Assembly: GCA_022749755.1 (NCBI GenBank)
Contig: CM040451.1
Location: forward strand, 3,238,871-3,302,870
DNA from: Azadirachta indica
Taxonomy: Eukaryota > Streptophyta > Magnoliopsida > Sapindales > Meliaceae
Length of the DNA stretch: 64,000 nt
Direction of reading: 5' to 3'
Numbering within the stretch: position 1 is the first letter of the stretch; each line of letters begins with the position of its first letter. Both the position numbers and the translations under genes were made by a program. Below are positions 35,063-48,467 of this stretch, piece after piece. Below the pieces are notes generated by a model. It made no database searches and was not told where the DNA came from. It saw only the letters and a program-made list of their open reading frames with translations.

Positions 35063-35805
35063 TTAGTTCTTTGCGCGAATGACAACACCTTTGATAACAA
35101 TTCCTTTCTTCCAATACAAACCCTCGCTTCCACGCAAATAGATTTCCATCTCCGCAGCTTGCTTTTCAATTTCAGATGAAGTTATAAACTCACCAACTGG
35201 GATCTCTATCCATTTGTTTTTCGGCTTATTTTTTGTAAAATCCTCTTCGCGTTCTTCCTGCATTACATTCGGAAATATAAGTCCGAGCTTCACCAGATGT
35301 TCCCATCCCTGAGCGTTGTCCTTAATCATCACAACAAATGCAACTTCATATCTGACTCCAGGGGGGAGAATTCTAGTATCAAATTTTGTCGTCACATCCA
35401 GGTAACACACTGTCAATAGTTCAGCCGCATCCACAAGCGTATTACTACTGCAAATAAGAAATCATATAACAATTACATACAATTCTATATTATGTTTTAA
35501 TATTTAATCAAACATTTTTTAAATAAATTATCTCTAAGATTTAAATCTTAGAGAGAAATACCATTAATAAATAAAAGAGCATAAAACAAATAGATGCCAA
35601 AAGAACATAGCAATTGGCAGTAGGCTGTAGCAGGAAAGCTGCAGAAAAACAGCAGCGGAAAACAGCAGTAGGAACAATCAAACATTAAGTAATATTATGT
35701 ATATAATTGGTATTACCTGTCATCTTCCACATGAATCCAATTCCAGTAGCGTTTGTCTTCTCCCCAGGTAATTTTCAGATCCCTTGCAAACAACAAGATG
35801 AACAT
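35063..35805 (-). CDS. Short PP2/Nictaba-domain protein
   Basis: Exon 1 is 35805-35717 and exon 2 is 35447-35063, joined across a 269-bp GT-AG intron, giving 157 residues that consist of little more than the PP2 domain. Visible motifs are ARDLKITWGEDKRYWNW in exon 1 and DAAELLTVCYLDV, KFDTRILPPG, YEVAFVVMIKDNAQGW, WIEIPVGEF and GIVIKGVVIRAKN in exon 2. The intron splits the same serine codon as in the other two copies. It lacks the basic repeated N-terminus of the 19.3-kb gene. It starts at the ATG of MFILLFARDL because the ATGGGC used by the 58-kb copy is not present. PP2 proteins are glycan-binding, often phloem-located. All splice sites and the frame are intact, so it is probably functional, although the domain's first strand is short and expression is untested. 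Confidence 0.85.
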
Positions 35806-35875
35806 ATTCGCTCCAATTACTTCCTCGCTAGCTCTTAACAAATATTACTTGCTTTCTTCTTTTAGGAGTGCCACT

Positions 35876-35899
35876 TATATATATATATATATATATATA
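35876..35899 (-). promoter_or_regulatory. TA-repeat TATA region of the second PP2-like gene
   Basis: A run of about 12 TA units lies about 70 bp before the start codon, exactly where the 58-kb paralogue has a short CTATATATATA TATA box (58244-58255). A microsatellite has grown inside the TATA element. Confidence 0.55.
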
Positions 35900-35939
35900 G
35901 CAAGGGACTGTAAATCAATAATTCACACCAAGTGATGTA

Positions 35940-36770
35940 AAAGATGATGGATCAATTCTATTTTAAGTGATATTTATTATTTTAATGTAAAATAAATATA
36001 TAATATAATGTCAACTAATAATGACAAATTTTTAGTAGTTATAGCCATTAAATTAAAGTAGCTAGATAAATGCCTGCCAGCTAACAATGCCTTCAGGGAA
36101 CCGTAGTCATAGCTCAAGAATATTAATAAAAATTCATTTTGAAGAATATTCACAGATTTATTTTGAAATTTATACACTATTTATAATATATAAGCAAATA
36201 TGCACTATTGTATCAAACAAATTGATGTAATTTAATTCCTTATATATTATATCAAACAAATTGATGTAAAAAGATACTATACATTGAAGCTAGTACAAAA
36301 TAAATAAAGTTAATACAAACAATTTAATAATGTCCACATAAAAATCACTACTATATTGTCACGTTAGTGTGTATCCCGTGTTTTGTATAGAAAAATTGTA
36401 TCTCCAGCGCTATTGAAAAAGAAATTTTTGTATTCCATTATCTATTTGTTTTTTTCTTTCACTAGTTATGATAGAGTTAAGTTATATAAAAATGTAAAAT
36501 TTATCTTCCAAATTTTTCTATTTTTAGTGTTTTAATTTCTAACTTTTTAATTATAATTCTTAATTTTTTTTATTGAAATTAGAAAATATTGAGATATTTA
36601 CTACACATCCTTAAGTTCTTATTCATATCAAAATACGATCCTACTATTTTGACAATTAAAAGCAGTTAGTCTTAAAATGTACAAGAAAACGACAGAACCA
36701 TAGTGGGTATAACAAATTAAAGAAAATCAAATGGGTCTGGAGTATGACACAATATGCAAGCCCATTGAAT
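35940..36770. repeat. Repeat-module DNA upstream of the second PP2-like gene
   Basis: Contains ATGACAAATTTTTAGTAGTTATAGCCATTAAA (36020, split here by small changes) and ends with CCCATTGAAT, the point where the LINE is inserted. It is otherwise AT-rich, without ORFs of note. Confidence 0.55.
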
Positions 36771-37672
36771 TTTTTTTTTTTTTTTTTAAAATCAACCTTA
36801 GAATCTCAGGTAGTGCATTAATAAAAATGGAACCAAAAAACAAAACAATAGAAGTCTATGGGGAAAACGTTACCCCGAATAAAAACGAAAAACCTACAGC
36901 TAGGTAAGGAAACAACAAATGACTGCAAGCAAGCAAAGAAAAAAGCCTAACAGAATCTATATCTCGGAAAACCCTGAGCAGCCTGGTGAATGAAGCCTTG
37001 AATAACCTACGAAGGATCCTCCCAGCAAGTGAAAGAGCTGCAATTTAACCCCATTTTTTCCAACGCATCAGCTGCCCATTATTCTCCCTAATGTATGAAT
37101 AACTCGAAAATTTAATTTGGAAATCGTAAGTAGGCAGTTTAACCAACAGTTTTGAAGACACCAAGGAGGATGGAGAGGAGGTTGCGAAGCAAAAGAGTGA
37201 CCGGCAAAGAGTCACATTCAAGCCACAAATTTGACCAGCCTTTAGTAACGGCAGTTTCTCTGACAAGAATAACAGCCACGAGCTCAGCAAAATAAGCAGA
37301 ATTTATGCTCAACTGCAAGCCAATACCGCCCACATAATTCAAGGAAGCATCCCGAAATAACGCCCCACAAGCTGCCGCCCCAGGATTTCCTTTAGAGAGG
37401 CCATCCGTGTTTGATTTAACCCAACCTAGAGGAGGAGGCTGCCAAGAAAACCTAACAATGTAAGGCGCTTTACTAAGAGAAAACGGAATGCCAAGAGAAG
37501 ACAAAGTATCCCTATCTCAACCGAAATGAACAAAGCTCGGCACAAACGTTGCATAATATCTGATTTGAGAATCATAGTAAATCATAATGGCTGGCAAGAA
37601 GAGGCTTTATCATCCCAGCGCAATCGATTCTGAGCCTTCCAGATAGCGTAAAACAAACAACACGATTTCTTT
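36771..37672 (-). mobile_element. 5'-truncated LINE with RNase H tail and poly(A)
   Basis: On the minus strand the element ends in an 18-base T-run on the plus strand (36770-36787), i.e. a poly(A) tail. Minus-strand 37504-37139 encodes a plant-LINE RNase H domain: WQPPPLGWVKSNTDG (first catalytic Asp), GNPGAAACGALFRD, AELVAV (Glu) and LECDS (Asp). Just upstream (37640-37505), in another frame, are AIWKAQNRLRWDD-like residues, so a frameshift separates it from the preceding region. It is 0.9 kb long and therefore heavily 5'-truncated, the usual fate of LINE copies. The flanks CCCATTGAAT and AAATATTAGTTATT are contiguous in other copies of the local repeat (e.g. 47036-47058). Confidence 0.85.
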
Positions 37673-38797
37673 TTAAATAAATATTAGTTATTCGCACATT
37701 TATTTTTTAATTTTTTGAAGAATATTCACACTTTTTTTTTTTAAATCTAAAATCATAGAATTAGAAGAGAAAAACTTAATATACACAAAATTTCTTTTAC
37801 ATAATTTTATTAAGAGTGTTCCTCCAAAATTTTCTTCTTTAAGAGTGATAATTTTTAAATAAATAAATATTTCTCTTAATTCTTGTTGTATCATATTTAG
37901 CAACATAGTATATTACATCTTATCTCTTAATAAGGCAGGCTAAACTCATAACTTAAGCAATATATTTATTTATTTTGTAATTTTTAACCTTTTTATTAAT
38001 TTGTGCACTGTATTTAAAATAACTTAACACATGTAACAACTACTTGAAAATTGTAATGAAAGCGTTGGAGAGTACAAAAAAAATAAAATAAAAATAAAAT
38101 TAATTACATGGGAACAGCCAAGGTATTGCACGTAAAAAGAATTATCATATGTAGTAAGTAAATGGGTAAATTACAATGTAGAAGGGGATGACAATCCAAC
38201 TTCTACAAATAACATATTTAATCAGGAGTACTGCTATGTATGCAAACTCTAATAAAATAAAGCTAATCTATAATTATGCTTCAATTTGATAATTTTATCT
38301 CTTTCCTTTATCCATATTTACATGAGTTCCATTGCATTCATTATTTTTTGATGATGTCAAATGGGGAGAAAAAGCTAATATATGAGTTTTATTGGAGAGT
38401 TTATTGTTGAGGTTATTTACTGGTGAGATTGCTATGTCGTTTATTATTGTCTAATGGTCTCTTAAGCTTGAATGTGATGTTCCTCAAATAACCCCAATTG
38501 GAGTTGTGGTGAAGTAAAGTGAGGAAAATATAGAAGTGCCTTGTATTTGTGCTTCAAATATTTTTTCAAGTAAAATCTGTTATATTAATTATATCAGATT
38601 TTTCTTTCTTTCATTTTCCATTATAAGATGAGGAGAAAGAGAGCCTTTGGTTGTTGTTGTGCTGGCTCCCATTATATGGAAAATGAAAGCAAGAGACGTG
38701 AATGATACTTATTTTCGAGAAATTTTGCAACCAAGACAAACATGGAGCACGTACAGATATTAAATTTTAAAATTATAGTAAAAGTCACTATTATTTT
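37673..38797. repeat. Repeat-module DNA between LINE and protease region
   Basis: This continues the module interrupted by the LINE: AATATTAGTTATTCGCACATTTATTTT, then CATATTTAGCAACATAGTATATTAC, CAGCCAAGGTATTGCACGTAAAAAG (38112), GGAGTACTGCTATGTATGCAAACTC (38225) and CAACCAAGACAAACATGG (38729). The later blocks match 22080-22240 and 33640-33840. Non-coding. Confidence 0.65.
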
Positions 38798-41289
38798 TGT
38801 TAAAAATTTTATCAAATAAATAGCGAAAAATTAAATCAGGAGAGTTATAAATTTTATATGAATATATGGTTTTAATATAAAATTAAAAAAAAAAGAAAAA
38901 AATATACTTCTTAATACTTTTAAATTACTTTTGCCACAAGGTTTTCAAATTAATCGTCCAACAATACTGATAAAGAGAAAGGTAGGCTTTTTTATGATAT
39001 AGTAGTGTTTAAAGAAAATTGACTTTTCTCTATAGTACACATTCAAAGAAAAAAAATATTTTTCTATCTCTGAGGGTTTCCACCCTTTTTTTCTTTTATA
39101 TCACTTTTATTTTAATTAAAACAATTTTAAATAGAATAGAATTGAATTAATTTAATTAATTAATAACATTTATTAATTAATTAAATATGTAAGACAACTC
39201 CTAATAGAAGTAATATTTTAATTAAATAATTTCAATTAAAATAAAATTAGTTAATTAATAACATTTATTAATTAACTAAATTTGTAAAACAACTTCTTAT
39301 AGAAGTTATATTCTAATTAATTCAAAATTAATATTTGAAAAAAAGAGAAGGAAGATAATTAATTTCTTTATGAGAATTTAACCAATTAATTTCTTAAATT
39401 AAATTATTTGGATATTAATGAAAGATATTTTCCTTAAAATATCTTACTAATTAATTAATTCTTAATTAACTAATTAAATCCAAATTGAAATACATATTAT
39501 AGAAAACTATTTTATAAACATATAAATATTCAGGGCAATAATTTTATCTATCATATTTATTGCACTAATGTAAGAGATGGTATTGATGACCTATGGACCT
39601 ACAATTTCAAGTTTCAATAAATTTAGATACTTAATTAAACTTTTTAATTAATTAATCTAATTTATTAATTCTAGTATTATTTCACTAAAAGTCTAAAATT
39701 GAACTTTTAAAATTATAAATATATTTTATTCATAAAACTTTGAACAATCCATTGATATAATCACTATATGCCACGTTCCACCTTGTCAGCCTTGAAGGGC
39801 TAAAATGATGAGTTTGTGATAGGACAGTATACTTAGCATGTTCACCATGTCACGCTTATTGCCTTATGGGTCAAATAATATATTATTTGAAAGTTATGAA
39901 TGTCTAATTTTTGATGCAATAAACGAAATATGATTCTAAATTGTGTAGAAGAATTTGTGATTGTTTTAGTTCATACTCCACATGACAATATTTACTCCTT
40001 TAGTCCCATTTACACCAGATTCTCCTTAATTCCACTTTTCTTGCTTTCTTACACACAAATATAAAAGTTCATCAAATAATGCCTAGACTTAGGGATTTTC
40101 ACAAATATATTAAATTCATAAGTGGGTGATTCGTCTTTACTTATCAACTTTCTCTTGCAATTCTTTTTTCTTCTTAGCTTTATACATATAGGAGTGTAAC
40201 TTTGAACAATAAGCCTTTTAAATGATGATTTCAAGAGGAATATCAAAGATAAAATAAAGCAAAAATCAGTTGTGCAAGGTACTCGCACTAATTTTGCACC
40301 ATAAATTTTTTATGGATAAACAAACAACACTTAGACAAAATCAATAACATGATGGTAATTATAGGTGAAACTTTTACAAACTTTATTAGATTTTATGCAT
40401 GATACATCATCTCAATATTTTTGACAAGATTTATGCAACTCTTCAAATTTTACTATTTTTTAGTCTTCATTTGAAATCGCGTCCATTAATTTTTTTTTTC
40501 ACTTTGTAGTCTTTTATTATGTCGTAATAATTTCTGTTTTATTATGTGACAGGTAACCATTATTTCTTTCCGTTAATTAAAGATGAGAATTTTATTTCAA
40601 AGACAAAAAATATATATATTTTTTCATGTGCTTAGATAATTATGGATGTTTAGAATAAAACTAAGATATATGCTAAAAGATATTCAAGTAAGGTTAATTT
40701 TAATGGGGTAGCGTAGACTTTAAAATATTGCATATAAATGTTTTGTAGAGTAAAAATTAAGTTTATGTTTTCTTATAGGAGTATATAAAACAGATGTTGA
40801 GAGTTTTAATGAAGATAATATTTTTTTAAATGATGCGTTAATATCGTATCAAGCAAAAATATAAATTTACAACATTGATGTTATTAATTTAATTTGCTTG
40901 CTACTTCGGTGGCAAATGGGTTGGCTGTAAATTGCATTATACTTGATAAGCCACTAGTTATTAATTGCATACTTATGGTATTATAATTAATGTTATGCAT
41001 CAATTAACATTAAAAAGGAGAATGATATAATAAAGCTTTTGATATATGATAAGGGATAAAGATGACGAGAACTTAATTATTAATAGTATTAAATTAACAT
41101 AGATAAAACAGCCATATATATTGATTGTGAAATAAATATTAAGCACGTGGGTACATGCTAATAATATTTATTCACTATTTATTGAAGACAAAGTAAACAT
41201 TTAGCTAGCTAGGTCTTTAAAAATGAGTCTGTACTCTTATTTTATTAGGGTAGCTAGCAGGAAAATGACACATCGGAAATGGATCCTAA
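38798..41289. other. Intergenic, possible decayed LTR sequence
   Basis: Homology to the repeat module stops at about 38797, where TGTTAAAAATTTTATC begins, a plausible LTR start. A ~100-bp direct repeat, TTAATTAATAACATTTATTAATTAA...GTAA.ACAACT.CT.ATAGAAGT, occurs at 39150-39224 and 39249-39321. I could not find a partner LTR or coding domains, so the nature of this stretch is open. 40560-41289 holds nothing recognisable beyond the 3' flank of the protease gene. Confidence 0.35.
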
Positions 41290-42806
<1,517 letters not shown>

Positions 42807-42879
42807 TGCTAGCTATTAACTAAGCTTTGAGAGAATAATTGAAGATTTTGATGTGAAGGAAGACATGGGTATCCTAAGC

Positions 42880-42887
42880 TATTTATA
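42880..42887 (-). promoter_or_regulatory. TATA box of the cysteine protease gene
   Basis: On the minus strand, TATAAATA lies about 75 bp before the start codon at 42806. The surrounding 80 bp are duplicated at 45178-45262, where the box reads TATAAATA as well. Confidence 0.65.
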
Positions 42888-45177
42888 ATAGCTAGATTCA
42901 GCGCAGCCGGTATATCATTATCACATTTCCCATATTTTTCATAAGAAGAAACAAATTTTTTAAGAAAGTAAAAAATAATAAAACTACACTATAAAATAAG
43001 TAATAAAAGTATAACATTCTATACTTGTTTACACAAATAGAATTTTCATAAGAAGAATAAATATAGCACTCAATCCCATTTCAAAGAAACTCCACATAAG
43101 ATTAACGTGCAGTCTCTGGATCTACGATAATGATCAATATAAACAAATAAATTTGTCCCTCTTCCATATGTGATATAAGATTTGTTTTTATTGTCATTTC
43201 ACATTTCTCTTTCATTCATTTGCCAGTATAAGGTGAGGACAAAGGGAGTTTTTCATTGTTGTTGTAGCATTTTAATTTTGTGGGAATGCCAAAAAAAAAA
43301 GAGACAAACTTTGGAAGCCAAAACAAATATGGAGTAGGTATAAATTTTATAATTGTCTTCCAATCTTGTCGCTTAACTCATTGTAAAAGAGGTTATTAAA
43401 TATTCATCTGCATTCCTTTTTTTTTTTTTTTACTAAATTTTTTCCGTACACTCATAAATGTAAATGTAAGAGTTCGATGATTATTAGAATTTTACCTGAC
43501 TAGTTTTATAATTATTCTATTAAAATTAATAAAAACTAATTAATTAAGAACGACTATTCTTGAGCAGGTATAGCTATTAATTTAATGTAGTAAATTAAAT
43601 GTAATATATGGATACTTAAACAATGTTTTGCAGGCCATGGCCAAATCTAATTTGAGAATTGAGTTTTTCTCCTTTTCCTTTCTTTCATACGCATTATTGA
43701 AGTTGTCTAACTTTGTTGCTTAGTAGTTGTTATTTTTACAATGATAATATGGCTACTCCTCCAAAATTCCTATACAATAAGCCTATTAGGCTTGAAGATT
43801 TTCTTCCATGTTATCGAATGAATATTAGTTATTTACGCATCTATTTTGAAGTTTACCAAATCAAGGAACATAAAATTTAATGTACATACTATATTTCTGT
43901 TGTATAATTTTATTAAAAAATATCTACCTTTAATTCCTTTTACAAAATTGATAACTTTTAAATAACAAATAAATACTTCTCTTAATTTCTATTATTTCAT
44001 ATCGAGGCAAATAGTATATTAATTGCCTCCTATCAATTAATAATGTAAAGTCATGGCTTAAGCAACATATTTATTTATTTTTGATTTAAACTTTTATTAA
44101 TTTTCATTTCTACATTGCATTTAATATAGCATTTATGGAAATTTAGTATGCAAATTAATATACATTATGTTATATCATTATCACATTTCCAATATTTTTT
44201 ATAAGAAGAAAACAAATTTTTAAGAAAGTAAAAATAATTTATCTATATTATAATATAAGTAATAAAAATATAACATTCCATATTATTTTATAAAAATAGA
44301 ATTTGCATAAAAATTTATTTATGCAGTGCCAGAAACGTAGCTCTCAATCCCATTTCAAAGAAACTTTATATAAAATTAACATTAATGATCAATAAAAACA
44401 AATAATTTGTCTCTCTTTCGTACGTGGAATAAGATTTGCTTTTATTGTCATATCACATTTCTCTTTCATGCATTTGCCATTAGAAGGTGAGGACAAAGAG
44501 AGTCTTTCATTGTTGTTGTAGCAATTTAATTGTGTGAAAATATTTTTAAAAAAAAGACAAACTTCGGAAGCCAAAACAAATATAGGGTAGGTATAAATTT
44601 TGTAATTGTGTGAAAAATCTCGTCACTTAACTCATATTGCATTAGAGGTTATTAAATATTCATTTACTGTCTTTTTCTGTTTTTTATTAAATTTTTTGCC
44701 GTGCACTCATACATGTAAATGTAAAGTTCGATGATTATAAGTATTTTGCATGACTAGTTGTATAATTATTCAATTAAAATTAATATATAACGATTAGTTA
44801 ATTAAGAACCACTATTCTTGGGTAGGTATAGCTATTAATTTAATGTAGGTAAATTAAATGTAATACATTTATACTTAATGAACGTTTTGCATTTTTCTCG
44901 TTTTCTTTTTTTCGTCGTACCCATTGTTGTGAAAAAGGAAACAGTTAGTCTTCGGCTATTCTCCTTGTCAAATTGATTTATGTTGAGAATGTTTTTTTTC
45001 TTTAATCTTAGTCTTTACATAAAACATTAATAATTATATAATCTCTAACCTATGATGTATAATATAAGTTTTATTTTAATATTTTTGGTTTGACTATATT
45101 TTTTTTAATTTCATGTTGATAATGATAAATAATATATGGTTCATGTTCTAACATTTTATATTTTGTTATATCCAAAT

Positions 45178-45262
45178 CTTAGATTTTGATGTGAAGGAAG
45201 AGATGGGTATCCTAAGCTATTTATACTAGCTAGATTCAGCGTAGCTTGTATATATTATTTCA
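45178..45262 (-). repeat. Duplicate of the cysteine protease core promoter and leader
   Basis: Matches 42839-42925 nearly base for base: GATTTTGATGTGAAGGAAGA, then ATGGGTATCCTAAGC, then TATTTATA.TAGCTAGATTCAGCG. No protease coding sequence follows on the minus strand below it. Confidence 0.85.
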
Positions 45263-45266
45263 ACTT

Positions 45267-45487
45267 ATTATTATTAATTATATATATATTTATATATATA
45301 TTAGAAATATTATATTATTATATTTAGAATAATATATGATTGTGTTCCTACCCAGGAACACTGGGTGATCATGATTCATCAGTCTTCCTTTCCAACTCGA
45401 AATTAAGCTCGTTCATCCATCCAGATATTACTAACATGCTATACGTACGTCTGTATGTAAACGGATATGTATGTATATACATATATG

Positions 45488-45518
<31 letters not shown>

Positions 45519-45871
45519 CAGCTTCACACGTATCCTTATGTGATATATGCTAGTTAATTAACTACTTAAATAATTAAGCTAGTGTCTTTCCACATGTTCA
45601 CTTGAGAGTTCGGCTCACATATCCATGAAAATCCATCTTGTCTTTTTTTATGATAATCTCTTTTTGATTCGAGTCTATCCTGTACACACATATGCACGTT
45701 GCTTCGAATATATACATATATCAGCTTCGCATTGTAATGTATATAGAATAATTAGCAATGTCGATTAATTAATTAAATACTCTAAGGAAATGCAGAAATT
45801 CCTATTAGGTTATGAGTACATTGTCGATATTATTATTTAACTCATACAACGGATAAATATGGGTAATAATT
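45267..45871. other. Unassigned stretch with TA microsatellites
   Basis: Runs of TA occur at about 45280-45300 and 45480-45520. The rest (45340-45440, 45580-45700) has more balanced composition than its surroundings but matches nothing I recognise. Confidence 0.35.
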
Positions 45872-46275
45872 CACACACAATGAAACTGCTACAACAACAA
45901 TGAAGGACTCACTTTGTCCTCACTTTATAGCGGAAAATGAATGGAAGAGAAATGTGAAATGATAATGAAAACACATCTCACATCACATGTGAAAGAGAGA
46001 CAAATTTATTTTACTTTTAGTGATCACGTATTTCCTATAACAACAACTACAACAATAGCAATAATAATAGTAATAGTTATTATTATTATTGTTGTTGTTG
46101 TTGTTGTTATAGGAAATACGTGATCACTAAAAGCAAAATAAATTTGTCTCTCTTTCACATGTGATGTGAGATGTGTTTTCATTATCATTTCACATTTCTC
46201 TTCCATTCATTTTTCGCTATAAAATGAGGACAAAGTAAGTCTTTCATTATTGTTGTAACAGTTTCATTGTGTGTG
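45872..46275. repeat. Near-perfect palindrome, two ~190-bp arms
   Basis: The sequence is symmetrical about position 46073.5. The left arm contains GGAAAATGAATGGAAGAGAA and AGTGATCACGTATTTCCTAT, and the right arm repeats both on the opposite strand. Arms agree at roughly 95%, and nearly all differences are C/T or G/A changes. The centre is an imperfect CAA/TAA triplet run. Both strands therefore encode almost the same 60-codon ORF, which is an artefact of the symmetry. Confidence 0.93.
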
Positions 46276-48239
46276 GGAATGAGAAAAGGACAAATTTTGC
46301 AAGCCAAAACAAATATAGAGTAGTTATAAATGTTATAATATATTATCTTCCAATCCAGCTAGTCACTTACCTCATATTATATTAGGCTTATTAAAGATTC
46401 AGTGCCATCCTTTTCTTTTTATTTTTTTATTAATTTTTAACGCTTACAATCAAAAATCCAAAAGTAAGAATGCGATGATAATTAGTATTTTAAGTGATTA
46501 ACTTTTTATATTTATATAAGGTGATGTTAATTAAGCATGACAGCTCTTGAGTAGGTATAACTATTAATTTAATATAGGTAAGTTAAAATTAATATATAAG
46601 ATGATATTAGTTAATTTACACTTAAGAAAGATTTTACTAACCTTGGCGAAATCTAATTTGAGGATTGATTTTTTCGGCAATTTTCTTTCTTTTGATGCCC
46701 ATTAATATGAAGAAAAAAGTTTAGTCTTCGGTTATTCTTATTGTATCCATCAAATTAATTCTTGTTGAGAATATGTTGTTTTTTTAATCTTTGTCTTTAC
46801 ATAAAACATTAGTAGCTATATAATTTCTAGCTCATGTTGTATAATATAAATTTTATTTTATTTTCGGGTTTGACTGTGACTTTTTTAATTTCTTGTGTTG
46901 ATAATGGTAAATAATATATGTTTCAGGTTCTAACATTTTATATTTTCTTTGGATCCAAAAAAAAAAAATTTAGGTCTACTTAGAATAATAGAAATATTAC
47001 CTAGTCTAGTCATGTTATTTGGTTTATTGGTAAACCCATTGAACGAATATTAGTTATTTACATATTTATTTTGAAAATTACCAAATCATGAATCATAAAC
47101 TTTAATGTACTTGCTATATTTCTATTGTATAATTTTATGAGAAAATATATACCTATACTTCTTTTTTAATGAAAGTGATAATTCTTAAATAATAAATAAA
47201 TAAACATTCCTCTTAATTTTTATTATATCATATCGAGGCACATACTTTATTAATTACCTGCTATCACTTCATCAGGCAAACTCATGGCTTAAGCAACATA
47301 TTTATTTATTTATTATTTTTTTAACCTTTTAAAATATTTTAATTATACATTGCGTTTAAAAATAGCTCCTTATGGAAACTTAGTATACAAATTAATATAT
47401 TACTGCTATATCATTATCACATTTTCGATATCTTTTATAAAATGAGAGGAAGTTTTTAAAAAAGTAAAAAAGATAAAACTATAATATAAAATAAGTAATA
47501 AAGTGTAACTTTCTATATTAATTTACAAAAATAGAATTTGTATAAAAATTTATTTATGATACCCAAGAAATATAACTCTCAATCCCATTTCAAAGAAACT
47601 CCATATAAGATTAACATGCAATGTCTGGATCGACATTAATGACCACTAAAGACAAAATAAATTTGTTTCTCTTTCATAAATGATATAAGATTTGTTTTTG
47701 TTGTCATTTCACATTTCTCTTTCATTCATTTGCCATTATAAGGTGAGGACAAATTAATTCTTTTCCCATACACTTATAAATGTAAATATAAGAGGTCCAT
47801 GATTATTGGTATTTTAAGTGACTATTTTATAATTGTTCAATTAAAATTAATATACAAGGTGATGTTAATTAAGTACTACTAATCTTAAGTAGGTACCGCT
47901 ATTAATTTAATGTAGGTAAATTAAATGTAAAATATAAGATGATATTACCTAATGTATACTTAAAAAACATTTGGCTGGCCCTGGCCAAATCTAATTTGAG
48001 AATTAAGTTTTCCTCGTTTTTCTATTTTTCCATACCCGTTAATGTGAAAGAAAGGGTTATTCTTCCATTATTCTCCTGGCATATATCAGATTGATTCTTG
48101 TTGAGAAATTTTCTAACATAACATTTGAATCCTTACTATTTGGATATTTGATATATTTTAATATATGTAACATTTTAGTCCCACCTGTTGGGCACTAATA
48201 TATAATAAGTAAAATAATAATAATTGATTTTTTAATTAT

Positions 48240-48467
48240 AAAATAAACATATAGACTATACTATATTTTTACCAAAACAATGCTGTTTTGACAATAAAAT
48301 TGACCACCACTTTTTTGTGGTTAAAATTTGATTTGAGGCAAATAATCCATCTTGTCGCAACCCAATTGTGTTCAGCTACAAATTAACCATAAAGACTCCT
48401 TTATTTACAGCGTATTGAAAATCAATCGCAAAAGTTAGCCACAAAAAGGCATTTTTCTTATACTAAT
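48240..48467. mobile_element. Possible CACTA-type terminal remnant
   Basis: The right edge reads GTTAGCCACAAAAAGGCATTTTTCTTATACTA (here in pieces: GTTAGCCACAAAAAGGC, TTTTTCTTATACTA), close to the usual TTTTTCTTGTAGTG end. Inside are CCACAAAA/TTTGTGG-type motifs in both orientations. It interrupts one unit of the repeat array. There is no transposase. Confidence 0.3.

Noticed and set aside
40049..40288. 79-codon minus-strand ORF
   Set aside because: No recognisable domain; surrounded by AT-rich, probably LTR-derived sequence.
45941..46206. Two almost identical 60-codon ORFs on opposite strands
   Set aside because: A mechanical result of the palindrome; the threonine/isoleucine/valine tails come from triplet repeats.
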